Shown piece by piece: positions 7,646-16,524 of a stretch of 37,506 nt of DNA. Under the pieces are notes generated by a model. The model saw only the letters and a program-made list of their open reading frames with translations, had not been told where the DNA came from and ran no database searches. This stretch comes from Pelagibacteraceae bacterium AG-426-I15 (GTDB lineage: Bacteria > Pseudomonadota > Alphaproteobacteria > Pelagibacterales > Pelagibacteraceae). How positions within the stretch are numbered: position 1 is the stretch's first letter; each line of letters starts with the position of its first letter. The position numbers and the translations under genes are program-made. The DNA lies in contig QCNT01000007.1 in the NCBI GenBank assembly GCA_003213135.1, positions 1-37,506 on the forward strand, in the 5' to 3' direction.

Positions 7646-9888
7646 AAAAAATAACTTTAAAAATATTGTTTATCGTGAGTCTTCTTTTAATAGGCAATAA
7701 TGCTTTTGCAGAAATTTTAAAAAAGATTGAAGTATCAGGAAATAAAAGAATTTCTAAAGAAACAATTAAAGTTTACGGCGATGTTCAATTAAATAAAAAT
7801 TATCAAGCTGATGATATAAACAATATAATTAAAAAACTATATGATACAAATTTCTTTTCTGACATTTCGACTAGTTTTTCAAATGGTGTATTAAAAATAA
7901 ATGTTACCGAAAATCCCATTATATATTCAATAGATATAAGAGGTGAAGATGCGAAGAAATATAAAGAGCAGATATTTAAAATTATTTCATTAAAAGAAAA
8001 GGCTTCTTATATTGAAAATTTTGTAAAAACCGACATTGAAATAATTAAAAATTTTTATAAATCTTTAGGATTTTATTCTATTTCTGTTAATGCAGAGAAA
8101 AGAAAAGCAGATGCTGGTGAAAATACATTAAATCTAATATTTAATTTAGAAAAAGGTGACAGAAGTAAAATTAAGAAAATTTATTTTATTGGAGATAAAA
8201 AAATTAAAAGCAAAAGATTGAGAGATGTAATTACTTCAGAGGAAGCTAAATTTTGGAAATTTTTAACTAGAAATATTTATCTGAATACAGAACGAATAGA
8301 ATTAGATAAAAGACTTTTAAAAAATTATTATTTAGGCAGAGGATATTATGATGTGCAAGTTTTATCTACTAGTGCAGAAATAACTAATGAAAATAATATT
8401 GATTTAACATTTAGTATTAATGCAGGAAAAAGATATAGATTTAAAAAGATCTCAACAAATCTTGACCCTGTATTTAATACATCTGTTTTTGAAGATTTAA
8501 AACCTATTTATGAAAAGTACGTAGGAGAATATTACTCACCATTTAAAATTAAAAAAATTCTTGATAATTTAGATGAAATTATTGATGACAATCAACTTCA
8601 ATTTGTTCAACATACTGTAAAAGAAACAGCAAGCGAAGATGGTATAGATGTAGAATTTAATGTTTTTGAGGGTCAAAAAATTCAAATTGAAAGGGTTAAT
8701 ATTAGCGGAAATACTGTCACTACCGACTCAGTAATAAGAGCGGGCCTTTATCTGGATGAAGGCGATCCTTATAGCAAAACCAAAGTTGAGAAATCTATAT
8801 CAAATTTAAAATCTATGAATATTTTTAATAAGGTTGACCATAGAATATCCGATGGTTCCGAACCAGGCTTAAAGGTTCTATCAATTTCTATTGAGGAAAA
8901 ACCTACCGGAGAAATAAGTGCAGGCGCAGGTTATGGTACTGAAGGAGGTGCATTTTCTTTTTCAATAAGAGAAAATAATTATTTAGGAAAAGGTTTAAAA
9001 GTATCTGCCAATGCAGATGTAACCTCTCAGTCAATTAGAGGAGGAGTTAATGTGATCAACCCTAACTATAATTATACAGGTAATAAAGTTTTTGGTGGAT
9101 TTTCCAGCAAAAAAACTGACCAACCAGACTCTGGATATGAAAATACTCTTATTAATCTAGCTGGCGGTATTGAATTTGAACAATACAAAGATATTTTTAT
9201 TGCCCCAGATTTAAGCTTTACTATCGACGATCTTACAGTAGATGACACAGCATCAAGTCAGTTAAAGAAACAAGCAGGAAGCTTTACCGATTTTACTTTT
9301 GGGTATTCAATTAAAAGTGACAAACGAAACAGAAGATTCATGCCCACCGATGGACATATATTAGTTTTTAAACAAAATTTACCTATTTATGCTGACTCCA
9401 AAAGTATACTAAATTCATTCAAGCATAGTTCTTATTATACTTTTAATGAAAATGTAATTGGAGCTCTTAAATTCTACGGAGCTGCTGTAACGGCTTTAGG
9501 TGATGATGATGTTCGATTAAGTAAAAGACTTCGTTTAAGTAGAAAACTTTTAAGAGGTTTTGAAACCAGCAAAGTTGGTCCAAAAGATGGGTCTGATTAT
9601 ATTGGAGGAAACTATGCTACCGCATTAAATTTAGAGGCAGCATTACCCAATCTGCTTCCAGAAGGAACAGAAACAGATGTCTCTTTATTTATGGACATAG
9701 GTAATCTCTGGCATGTTGATTATTCAAGTTCTGTCAATGATTCTGACAAAATTAGATCTTCAATAGGTGTAGCTACAAACATGTATACACCGATAGGACC
9801 ATTAAGTTTTGTAATTGCTCAGAACTTATCAAAAGCTGAAACAGATCAAACACAATCGTTTAACTTTCAAATAGGAACGTCATTCTAA
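7642..9888 (+). CDS. bamA: Outer membrane protein assembly factor BamA
   Basis: Central Omp85 protein of the BAM complex that inserts beta-barrel proteins into the outer membrane. 748 aa. The first 23 or so residues form a signal peptide (charged MKK, hydrophobic core, cleavage near NAFA). Repeated POTRA domains fill residues about 24-410, with typical segments such as KIEVSGNKRISKETI and IERVNISGNTVTTDSVIRAG. The C-terminal half is the 16-stranded barrel, with the conserved RGF loop motif (LLRGFE) and a C-terminal Phe, the usual outer-membrane signal. skp follows after 1 bp, a classic pairing. Confidence 0.96.
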   Translation: MKKITLKILFIVSLLLIGNNAFAEILKKIEVSGNKRISKETIKVYGDVQLNKNYQADDINNIIKKLYDTNFFSDISTSFSNGVLKINVTENPIIYSIDIRGEDAKKYKEQIFKIISLKEKASYIENFVKTDIEIIKNFYKSLGFYSISVNAEKRKADAGENTLNLIFNLEKGDRSKIKKIYFIGDKKIKSKRLRDVITSEEAKFWKFLTRNIYLNTERIELDKRLLKNYYLGRGYYDVQVLSTSAEITNENNIDLTFSINAGKRYRFKKISTNLDPVFNTSVFEDLKPIYEKYVGEYYSPFKIKKILDNLDEIIDDNQLQFVQHTVKETASEDGIDVEFNVFEGQKIQIERVNISGNTVTTDSVIRAGLYLDEGDPYSKTKVEKSISNLKSMNIFNKVDHRISDGSEPGLKVLSISIEEKPTGEISAGAGYGTEGGAFSFSIRENNYLGKGLKVSANADVTSQSIRGGVNVINPNYNYTGNKVFGGFSSKKTDQPDSGYENTLINLAGGIEFEQYKDIFIAPDLSFTIDDLTVDDTASSQLKKQAGSFTDFTFGYSIKSDKRNRRFMPTDGHILVFKQNLPIYADSKSILNSFKHSSYYTFNENVIGALKFYGAAVTALGDDDVRLSKRLRLSRKLLRGFETSKVGPKDGSDYIGGNYATALNLEAALPNLLPEGTETDVSLFMDIGNLWHVDYSSSVNDSDKIRSSIGVATNMYTPIGPLSFVIAQNLSKAETDQTQSFNFQIGTSF

Positions 9889-9889
9889 A

Positions 9890-10411
9890 ATGAAGTTTTT
9901 AAAATTTTTTTTAATATCAATTTTGCTCATAATTTATAGCAATTTTTCGTTTGCTTCTGATGTATATTTTGTTGATATGAAAAAAATCCTTAATACAAGT
10001 AAAGCAGGGAAAAATGCCCAAGATTTTCTTAAAAAAAAACTAACAGAGGACACAAAAAAATTTGAGAAAGAACAAGTTGCTCTAAAAAAAGCGGAAACAG
10101 ATTTAATCTCCAAAAAAAAAATACTTTCCTCAGAAGAATATAAAAAAAAATTAAATGAACTTAGAAAAAAAAATATCGCTTTTCAAAAAAAAAAGCAATT
10201 AGCCGCAAATGAAATTTTTAAAAAAAAGGAAAAAGCTAGAGCTGAATTAAATAAAGCTTTAAAACCAATACTAGAAAAATATATGTCAGAAAAAAATATT
10301 CCTGTTGTAATAGATAAAAAAAGTATTGTTGTTGCCAAAACAGAGATAGATTTAACAGATAAAATTTTACAACTTCTTAATAAAGAATTAAAATCTATTA
10401 ACTTAAAATAG
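9890..10411 (+). CDS. skp: Periplasmic chaperone Skp/OmpH
   Basis: Small periplasmic chaperone that carries unfolded outer-membrane proteins to BamA. 173 aa. Residues 1-22 are a signal peptide (MKFLKFF, hydrophobic core, SFAS). The mature start [17 protein letters not shown] matches the family body. The rest is very Lys-rich coiled coil forming the tentacles of the trimer, ending in the conserved segment [12 protein letters not shown]. Located between bamA and lpxD as in most Gram-negatives. Confidence 0.9.
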   Translation: MKFLKFFLISILLIIYSNFSFASDVYFVDMKKILNTSKAGKNAQDFLKKKLTEDTKKFEKEQVALKKAETDLISKKKILSSEEYKKKLNELRKKNIAFQKKKQLAANEIFKKKEKARAELNKALKPILEKYMSEKNIPVVIDKKSIVVAKTEIDLTDKILQLLNKELKSINLK

Positions 10412-10416
10412 TTTCA

Positions 10417-11385
10417 ATGCCAGAAGTAATTTTTTTTGAACCTAAAGGTCCATTTCCTCTAAACGAATTATTAAAAGATTTATCTGACCGTAAAGAAAAA
10501 ATTAAAATATCCAACATTAAAACTTTAGACAAAGCCACCAAAAATGATATAACTTTTTTTAATTCAGTTGATTATAAAGAGCATGCTAAAAACACTAGTG
10601 CTGCAGCATGTTTAACTACTAGTAATTTAGAACAATATATACCAAAAAAATGTATTAAAATTATTGTAAAAAATGTTTTACTATCAGCAGCACAAATTTC
10701 ACACAAGTTTCATCCTCAAGCACATTTGGATTACCCCGATAAGTCCCTAGCAGATTTTCATAAAATTTCATCGAAATATGACTCTGTTACATTTGGTAAG
10801 AATATTTTTATTGGCAATAACGTTAAAATAGGTTCTAAGAGCTCATTAGGTAGCAATGTTATAATTGAACATGATGTTCACTTAGGCAGCAACTGTTTAA
10901 TTGGTTCTAATGTTACCATTAGGAATTCATTAATTGGAAATGAAGTTGTGATACAAGATGGATGCAAAATTGGTGTTAAAGGGTTTGGATTTATTCCATC
11001 AAAAGAAAAAAATTTTAGGTTTCCACATATTGGCAGTGTCATTTTAAATGACAACGTTGAACTTGGTGCAAATTGCACAATAGACAGAGGATCAATAGGA
11101 GATACAATTATAGGAAAAAATACTTTTTTAGATAACCAGGTTCATGTGGCTCATAATGTAAAAATTGGAAAAAATTGTATGATAGCCGGTCAAGTTGGTT
11201 TTGCAGGAAGCACAACTATTGGAGACAATGTTTCAATTGGTGGACAAGCAGGAATTTCTGGCCATTTAAAAATTGGAAATAATGTTAAAATTGGGGGCGG
11301 AAGTGGTGTTGTAAAAAATATTCCAGATAACACAACTGTTATGGGTTATCCAGCTGTGCCTTTAAGAGAATTTTTAAAAAAATGA
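10417..11385 (+). CDS. lpxD: UDP-3-O-(3-hydroxyacyl)glucosamine N-acyltransferase
   Basis: Third step of lipid A synthesis, adding the N-linked 3-hydroxyacyl chain from acyl-ACP. 322 aa. The N-terminal uridine-binding domain (about 1-100) includes [15 protein letters not shown] left-handed beta-helix of hexapeptide repeats follows ([19 protein letters not shown] and so on). The catalytic histidine is H246 in [11 protein letters not shown]. The end overlaps fabZ by 4 bp. Confidence 0.96.
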   Translation: MPEVIFFEPKGPFPLNELLKDLSDRKEKIKISNIKTLDKATKNDITFFNSVDYKEHAKNTSAAACLTTSNLEQYIPKKCIKIIVKNVLLSAAQISHKFHPQAHLDYPDKSLADFHKISSKYDSVTFGKNIFIGNNVKIGSKSSLGSNVIIEHDVHLGSNCLIGSNVTIRNSLIGNEVVIQDGCKIGVKGFGFIPSKEKNFRFPHIGSVILNDNVELGANCTIDRGSIGDTIIGKNTFLDNQVHVAHNVKIGKNCMIAGQVGFAGSTTIGDNVSIGGQAGISGHLKIGNNVKIGGGSGVVKNIPDNTTVMGYPAVPLREFLKK

Positions 11386-11834
11386 CTAACAGTATAGATA
11401 AAGAAATTATTAAAAAACTTCTTCCTCACAGAGAGCCTATGCTTTTAATAGATAGATTGATAAATATAGTACCATTAAAATCTGCTACTGCGATTGTAAA
11501 CGTGAAAGAAGGAAATTTCTATTTTGACGGTCATTTTCCTGGACAATCGGTTATGCCTGGAGTTTTAATAGTAGAGGCTTTTGGTCAAGCCGCGGCAGCT
11601 CTCACAGCACATGGAATTGATCCAAATGAATATAAGAATAAGCTTGTTTATTTAATGAGCGTTGAAAAAGCTCGTTTTAGAAATCCTGTCATGCCAAATT
11701 GTGAATTACATTTAGACATAGAAGCTGTCAGATCACATGGAAGAGTTTGGAAGTATAAAGGAATAGCAAAAGTTAATAATAAGAAAATGGCAGATGCAGA
11801 ATGGTCTGCAACAATAGTTGATAGAAATAAATGA
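11382..11834 (+). CDS. fabZ: 3-hydroxyacyl-ACP dehydratase FabZ
   Basis: Dehydratase of fatty acid elongation; it competes with LpxA and LpxD for 3-hydroxyacyl-ACP, which explains its place among lpx genes. 150 aa, a single hot-dog fold. [10 protein letters not shown] near residue 16 and the active-site segment [20 protein letters not shown] are visible; H51 and E65 are the expected catalytic pair. It overlaps both lpxD and lpxA by 4 bp. Confidence 0.96.
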   Translation: MTNSIDKEIIKKLLPHREPMLLIDRLINIVPLKSATAIVNVKEGNFYFDGHFPGQSVMPGVLIVEAFGQAAAALTAHGIDPNEYKNKLVYLMSVEKARFRNPVMPNCELHLDIEAVRSHGRVWKYKGIAKVNNKKMADAEWSATIVDRNK

Positions 11835-12613
11835 TACACAAAACAAATGTAATAAATTCAAAAGCAAAAATAGGAAAAGATGTTAAAATTGGACCTTTTT
11901 GTTTTATTGGTCCAAACGTCCAATTAGACGATGGTGTTGAGCTGATTTCAAATATCCATATAGAGGGTAATACAAAAATAGGAAAAGGAACAAAAATATT
12001 TCCTTTTGCAAGTATTGGAACTGTACCACAAGATTTAAAATACAAAGGCGAAACTAATAGTTTAGAAATAGGGGAAAATAATATTATTAGAGAATATGTA
12101 ACTATTAATCCTGGTACAGCAGGAGGTGGAAGCAAAACCATTGTCGGCAATAATTGTTTACTAATGATCTCATCTCACGTAGCTCATGATTGTAAAATTG
12201 GAAATAATGTTGTTATTGCAAACAATGTACCTTTAGGAGGCCATGTAACTATCGAAGACTCAGTTGTAATAGGAGGTAATTCTGCTGTTCATCAGTTTAC
12301 TAGAATTGGTAGACTGGCAATGATCGGTGGAATGACCGGCGTTATAAAAGATGTAATTCCTTTTGGATTATCTTTTGGAAACAGAAATTATCTAAAGGGG
12401 ATCAATTTAGTAGGTTTAAGAAGAAAAAAGTATGGTAATAAAAAAATAATTGAATTAGACAGGGCCTATAAAAAAATGTTTTCTTCGGTCAATCTTCAAG
12501 AAAATTTAAGTAAAATCAACGGCGAATTTAAAGGAAACGAACTTGTCGAAGAGGTCACAAAGTTTATAGAAAAGGATAAAAAAAGACCTATTTGTGCACC
12601 GTTATCTGAATAA
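11831..12613 (+). CDS. lpxA: UDP-N-acetylglucosamine acyltransferase
   Basis: First step of lipid A synthesis, 3-O-acylation of UDP-GlcNAc. 260 aa. It consists of hexapeptide repeats forming a beta-helix (for example AKIGKDVKIGPFCFIGPNV), with the catalytic H119 in SSHVAHDCKIG and the GGHVTIED and SAVHQFTRIG segments typical of LpxA. The C-terminal helical domain closes the protein (RRKKYGNKKIIELDRAYK). It overlaps fabZ by 4 bp and shares one base with lpxI. Confidence 0.96.
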   Translation: MIHKTNVINSKAKIGKDVKIGPFCFIGPNVQLDDGVELISNIHIEGNTKIGKGTKIFPFASIGTVPQDLKYKGETNSLEIGENNIIREYVTINPGTAGGGSKTIVGNNCLLMISSHVAHDCKIGNNVVIANNVPLGGHVTIEDSVVIGGNSAVHQFTRIGRLAMIGGMTGVIKDVIPFGLSFGNRNYLKGINLVGLRRKKYGNKKIIELDRAYKKMFSSVNLQENLSKINGEFKGNELVEEVTKFIEKDKKRPICAPLSE

Positions 12614-13407
12614 TGATTGGCTTAATATTTGGAGAAACAACTTTCCCAAAAGAAATTTTAAAAAAAATTAAAAGAAGAAAATTAAAATATTTAATTATTG
12701 ATTTGACAAAAGGAAAAGTTTTTAAAAAAGACAAATGTTCATTCAGTCTTTCGATTGGTCAATTCGGAAAAATTATAAATATATTAAGAGAAAATAATTG
12801 TAAAAAAGTTTTGTTCGCAGGAAGAGTTAAAAAACCTAATTTTTCTAGAATTCGTCTAGATCTCAAAGGTTTTTACTATATCCCAAGAATAATTAAAAGT
12901 TCAAGATTTGGAGATGCCGCAATATTAAAAGAAATTATTAAAATATTAAATCAAGAAAAAATTAAAACAATAAGTTCATTATCTTTTAATCCTGAATTAA
13001 CTTTAAAAAAAGGAAGTTACTCTAAATTAAAACCTAATAAAAATGACAAAGCCGATATTAAGAAAGCGATTGAAACATTAAACAGTATAGGAAAATATAA
13101 CTTCTCACAAGGAACAGTAGTAAGAAACAAAAAAATTGTAGCTATTGAAGGTAGAGGCGGAACTCAAAAAATGCTCATGAAATGTAAAAACAAAAGATTT
13201 AAGAGAACCGGTGTTTTAGTCAAATTTCCAAAAAAAAAACAAGATTTAAGAATTGATTTGCCAACAGTTGGTCTTAAAACTTTTGTGCAATCAAAATCTG
13301 CAGGTTTAAAAGGAATTGTATTAAAAAGTAAGCAAAATGTATTTCTAGAAAAAAATAAATGTATCAAATTTGTAGATAAAAACAAAATGTTTATAAAGGT
13401 TGAATGA
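12613..13407 (+). CDS. lpxI: UDP-2,3-diacylglucosamine pyrophosphatase LpxI (DUF1009)
   Basis: Hydrolyses UDP-2,3-diacylglucosamine to lipid X and UMP, replacing LpxH in alphaproteobacteria. 264 aa. Recognisable by the N-terminal FGETTFPKEI, the FAGRVKKP segment in the first domain, and the C-terminal VAIEGRGGTQKML, VLVKFPKKKQDLRIDLPTVG and GLKGIVLK segments that match the DUF1009 fold. The position directly after lpxA agrees. The next gene is not lpxB, as usual, but an inserted sugar dehydrogenase that overlaps by 4 bp. Confidence 0.92.
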   Translation: MIGLIFGETTFPKEILKKIKRRKLKYLIIDLTKGKVFKKDKCSFSLSIGQFGKIINILRENNCKKVLFAGRVKKPNFSRIRLDLKGFYYIPRIIKSSRFGDAAILKEIIKILNQEKIKTISSLSFNPELTLKKGSYSKLKPNKNDKADIKKAIETLNSIGKYNFSQGTVVRNKKIVAIEGRGGTQKMLMKCKNKRFKRTGVLVKFPKKKQDLRIDLPTVGLKTFVQSKSAGLKGIVLKSKQNVFLEKNKCIKFVDKNKMFIKVE

Positions 13408-14465
13408 AAACAATATTTATTTTTTTATTTTTTTTTAATTTCACTATTTTACATAGTATTGAAATTAAATTTGAAAAATTAATTAACAATTTAGATAAAC
13501 CTTGGAGTTTTTCTTTTATTGATCATGAAAATATAATTTTTACAGAGAAATCAGGAAGATTGTATACACTTAATTTAAAAACTAAAAAAAAATCAGAAAT
13601 TCAACACAATCTCTCTGTTTTAGAGGTTGGACAAGGAGGTTTGCTCGATGTTTTAAATCATAATGGAGAAATCTTCGTATCTTATTCTGAAAATCGAGGA
13701 AACTGGGAAACTAGCACATCTGTAGCTAAAGGAATTTTTAATATGAATAATATAAAATTTAAAAATATTTTTAGAGCGGAACCTCCGATCGACTCTGGTT
13801 ACCACTTTGGTTCAAGGTTAGTTATTAAAGATAATCATCTGTACATTACTGCAGGGGAAAGAAGAAAAGGAATGATTGCTCAAGACGCAACGCAACATCC
13901 TGGAAGTATAATAAGGATAAATCTAGATGGCTCTATTCCAAAAGATAATCCTAAATTTAAAAATAAAAGCAAATGGCTACCTGAAATTTTTCAAATAGGC
14001 GTAAGAAATCCTCAAGGTATAGCTTTATCACCTTTTGACAGCCAAATTTATATTACAAATCATGGCGCAAGAGGTGGCGATTGGTTTGGCAAGGTGAATT
14101 ATGGAGAAAATTATGGTTGGAAAATTTTGGGTTGGGGAGGAACAAATTATTCAGGCTCAAAAATTGGCCCCAAATGGAAACCTGGATTTACAAAAGCCAT
14201 TAAATATTGGGTGCCCTCAATAGCCGTTAGTGCAATGACAATTTATAAAGGCAATGCTTTCAAAGAATGGAATGGAGATGCTTTAATTACATCACTCAAA
14301 GATGAATCTTTGAGAAAAATAAAATTTAAAGATAATGAATTAATTGGTGAAGAAACTATTTTTAAAGGAAAGATTGGAAGAATAAGAGATATAAAGATAC
14401 ACCAGATAACAGGGGAAATTTATTTGCTCTCAGATAAAGGAGAACTCTGGAGAATGTATAAATGA
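13404..14465 (+). CDS. Predicted exported PQQ-type sugar (glucose/sorbosone) dehydrogenase
   Basis: 353 aa. Residues 1-18 look like a signal peptide (MKTIFIFLFFF, then cleavage near LHS). The rest is a beta-propeller of the soluble aldose dehydrogenase (YliI/Asd) family: DKPWSFSFIDHENIIFTEKS, VGQGGLLDV, YHFGSRLVIKDNHLYITAGE, IGVRNPQGIAL, HGARGGDWFGKV and NYGENYGW are the usual landmarks. Family members oxidise aldoses in the periplasm with PQQ as cofactor; the substrate here cannot be told. PQQ synthesis genes are not in the window. It overlaps lpxI and lpxB by 4 bp, so it is built into the lipid A transcription unit, but no role in lipid A can be inferred from sequence. Confidence 0.82.
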   Translation: MKTIFIFLFFFNFTILHSIEIKFEKLINNLDKPWSFSFIDHENIIFTEKSGRLYTLNLKTKKKSEIQHNLSVLEVGQGGLLDVLNHNGEIFVSYSENRGNWETSTSVAKGIFNMNNIKFKNIFRAEPPIDSGYHFGSRLVIKDNHLYITAGERRKGMIAQDATQHPGSIIRINLDGSIPKDNPKFKNKSKWLPEIFQIGVRNPQGIALSPFDSQIYITNHGARGGDWFGKVNYGENYGWKILGWGGTNYSGSKIGPKWKPGFTKAIKYWVPSIAVSAMTIYKGNAFKEWNGDALITSLKDESLRKIKFKDNELIGEETIFKGKIGRIRDIKIHQITGEIYLLSDKGELWRMYK

Positions 14466-15589
14466 AAAAAATTTTTATACTAACTGGTGAGCCATCTGGA
14501 GACAAATTAGCATCTAAAGTTATTTCAAAAATTAAAAATTCAAGACCAGATATAGAATATTTATCTGTTGGTGGTGAACATCTAAAAGCTTTAGGTATTA
14601 AGTCACTTTATGATTTAAGGGAGATCACTTATCTTGGATTTACAAGAGTTATATTAAATATTTTTAAAATAAAGAGAAAATTAAACGATACTGTAAAAGA
14701 AATTCTTAAGTTTAAACCAGATATTCTTTTTTCAGTTGATAGCCCTGATTTCACATTACGTGTAGCAAAAGAAGTGAAAAAAATTGACCCAAGTATCAAA
14801 ACAATACATTTTGTAGCACCACAAGTTTGGGTTTGGAGAGAGCAAAGGGTAAAGCAGCTAAAATCCTTTTTAGACCATATTTTATTATTATTTCCATTTG
14901 AAAAAAAATATTTTGATAAAGAGGGTATTCAATCAACATTCACAGGACATCCATTATTAGAGGAGCAAGAAAAAAGCAAAGTAGATTTAAGCCAGATTAT
15001 AAAAGATAACAAAAAAATCATCTCCATCTATCCTGGTAGTAGATTGTCTGAGATTAATATTTTAACGCCAATTTTGTTTGAATTTGTTAAAAAGATGAAC
15101 GAGAAGTACAAGGATTTATTTTTTGTTTTTCATTCCACATCAGAACATGTTCAGTTAATTCAAAATCTTCTATTAAAAAAAGGTTTTAAAAATTGTGGAG
15201 CTATAGGAGATGAAAAAATAAAATCTCATATACTTAAGTCTTCTATTTTTGCAGTATCAAAATCAGGAACTATTTCATTAGAAATCTGTAATGCAAAAGT
15301 TCCATCTATTATAATTTATAAGATGGGCATAATTAACTTTTTTATTGTTAAAATGTTAGTTAAAGTTAAATTTGCAAATATTATCAATATAGCTGCGAAA
15401 GAAGAAATTATCCCTGAATTATTACAATCTAACTGTAATCCTACTAATATTTATAATACAGTTGACAAGCTTTTAAGCAACAAAAGTACATTAGATAAAC
15501 AGGTTATTAAAACTCAAGAAATAATCAGAAATTTTAAAACAGAAAAATCTTCGGAAATAGCTAGTTCAGTTTTAATCAATAGCCTTTAA
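14462..15589 (+). CDS. lpxB: Lipid-A-disaccharide synthase
   Basis: Glycosyltransferase family 19 enzyme that joins lipid X to UDP-2,3-diacylglucosamine. 375 aa. Begins with FILTGEPSGDKLASKVI, followed by YLSVGGEHLKALGI, VDSPDFTLRVAKEVK, HFVAPQVWVWREQRVKQLK, FTGHPLLEE, ISIYPGSRLSEI and the acceptor/donor segment SKSGTISLEICNAKVPSIIIYK. It ends the + strand block; its last bases overlap convergently by 4 bp with the THI5/ThiY-like gene. No clear terminator hairpin is visible between them. Confidence 0.96.
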   Translation: MKKIFILTGEPSGDKLASKVISKIKNSRPDIEYLSVGGEHLKALGIKSLYDLREITYLGFTRVILNIFKIKRKLNDTVKEILKFKPDILFSVDSPDFTLRVAKEVKKIDPSIKTIHFVAPQVWVWREQRVKQLKSFLDHILLLFPFEKKYFDKEGIQSTFTGHPLLEEQEKSKVDLSQIIKDNKKIISIYPGSRLSEINILTPILFEFVKKMNEKYKDLFFVFHSTSEHVQLIQNLLLKKGFKNCGAIGDEKIKSHILKSSIFAVSKSGTISLEICNAKVPSIIIYKMGIINFFIVKMLVKVKFANIINIAAKEEIIPELLQSNCNPTNIYNTVDKLLSNKSTLDKQVIKTQEIIRNFKTEKSSEIASSVLINSL

Positions 15590-16455
15590 ACAAACATATC
15601 TGCGTATTGTAAATCAGATATATCTGAAATTTTTTGAGTCACTACGTATTGGTGTAAATTCTTCCACTTATTTTTTGAATTATCAAAAGGGTTTTTAAAT
15701 CTGTGTATTGTATCTTTAATAATATTATCCATCAAAGGAGAGGGTTTCGTTTTTGTATATGCATAATAAGAAGATTTTGAATAGTCTAAGTCTCTGCTTA
15801 AAATCTTGATACTTTCTTGTGCCATAGATTTAAAGTCATCTATTAAATTCTTATTACTATTAGCAAAGGTTTTAGATGCAAATACATCCAGCGCACAAAA
15901 ATTTGGTATTTGAACATCTTCTAAGTATAATTTTTTAACTTCTAAACCTTCTAGTTTAGACTCAACGCCTTCAAAATTTTCAAAACATAACCATGCAGCA
16001 TCAAATCCGGTTTTTAGATGTTTGATATGATAAAAATCATTAGCTACAATTTTTATATTTTTATTGGTTTTATTAATTTTTTTTAAATGCCTTTGAATAA
16101 TATCGTTAGCTATTTTATCTGTAACAGGGTTGCTTACTGGTGAAGTAATTCTAATTTGTTTTCCATTAATTAAATTTTCATATCCTTTTGTTGTAAATAT
16201 TATGCCACCGTTGGTTTCAAAAAAGTTTCCAATAGAGCAAATATTTTTTTGGTATTTTTCTATTAAGTGTAATGGTTCATTCGTTGCTAATTGAATATTA
16301 TTTAGTGCGAGTTCTTTAAAGCCATCATAATGACCCTCGGGTTCAATAATCTCTAAATCAATATTATGTTTTTTATATAAACCTTTGTCCAAACCTACGA
16401 TAAAGGGTAGGTGATCAGGATTTATAAACCATTCAAGTGCTAATTTAATTTTCAT
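15586..16455 (-). CDS. THI5/ThiY (NMT1)-like pyrimidine protein, riboswitch-controlled
   Basis: 289 aa, NMT1/THI5-like fold (type 2 periplasmic-binding-protein fold): LALEWFINPDHLPFIVGLDK at the N-terminus, then LDLEIIEPEG-like strand, EPLHLIEKY, RITSPVSNPVTDKIAND and GFDAAWLCFENFEG. Relatives either bind formylaminopyrimidine for ABC uptake (ThiY) or, in fungi, make the HMP pyrimidine of thiamine (Thi5). Control by the adjoining TPP riboswitch ties it to thiamine. There is no signal peptide, and an in-frame TGA at 16462-16464 rules out a longer start, so the product appears cytosolic. No ABC permease or ATPase genes are nearby. H63 aligns by eye with the catalytic His66 of yeast Thi5, but the Thi5 lysine (K62) and CCCFC motif are not seen. 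Exact function is open. Confidence 0.75.
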   Translation of the reverse strand: MKIKLALEWFINPDHLPFIVGLDKGLYKKHNIDLEIIEPEGHYDGFKELALNNIQLATNEPLHLIEKYQKNICSIGNFFETNGGIIFTTKGYENLINGKQIRITSPVSNPVTDKIANDIIQRHLKKINKTNKNIKIVANDFYHIKHLKTGFDAAWLCFENFEGVESKLEGLEVKKLYLEDVQIPNFCALDVFASKTFANSNKNLIDDFKSMAQESIKILSRDLDYSKSSYYAYTKTKPSPLMDNIIKDTIHRFKNPFDNSKNKWKNLHQYVVTQKISDISDLQYADMFV

Positions 16456-16456
16456 A

Positions 16457-16520
16457 TTCCCTCACTGAATTACCGGTCAGGTTCAAAGAGTATAATCTCA
16501 GTCTTAATAGACACCCCTTA
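16457..16520 (-). promoter_or_regulatory. TPP riboswitch (THI box)
   Basis: Read on the - strand, the segment carries the thiamine pyrophosphate aptamer landmarks in order: GGGGTGTC, a short GTCT-ATTA-AGAC P3 hairpin, CTGAGA, CTCTTTGAACCTGA, and GTGAGGGA at the 3' side. The aptamer runs straight into the start codon of the downstream gene at 16455; GAGGG (16459-16463) is both conserved aptamer sequence and the apparent Shine-Dalgarno, 3 nt before the ATG. No terminator hairpin fits between them, so translational control (TPP hides the ribosome site) is the natural reading. P3 is minimal in length. Confidence 0.93.
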
Positions 16521-16524
16521 AATT

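Noticed and set aside
11773-12150. A 125-codon open frame on the - strand over fabZ/lpxA
   Set aside because: Antisense to two well-supported genes, with no recognisable domain or ribosome site; a shadow of low-GC coding sequence. The other long antisense frames were dropped for the same reason.
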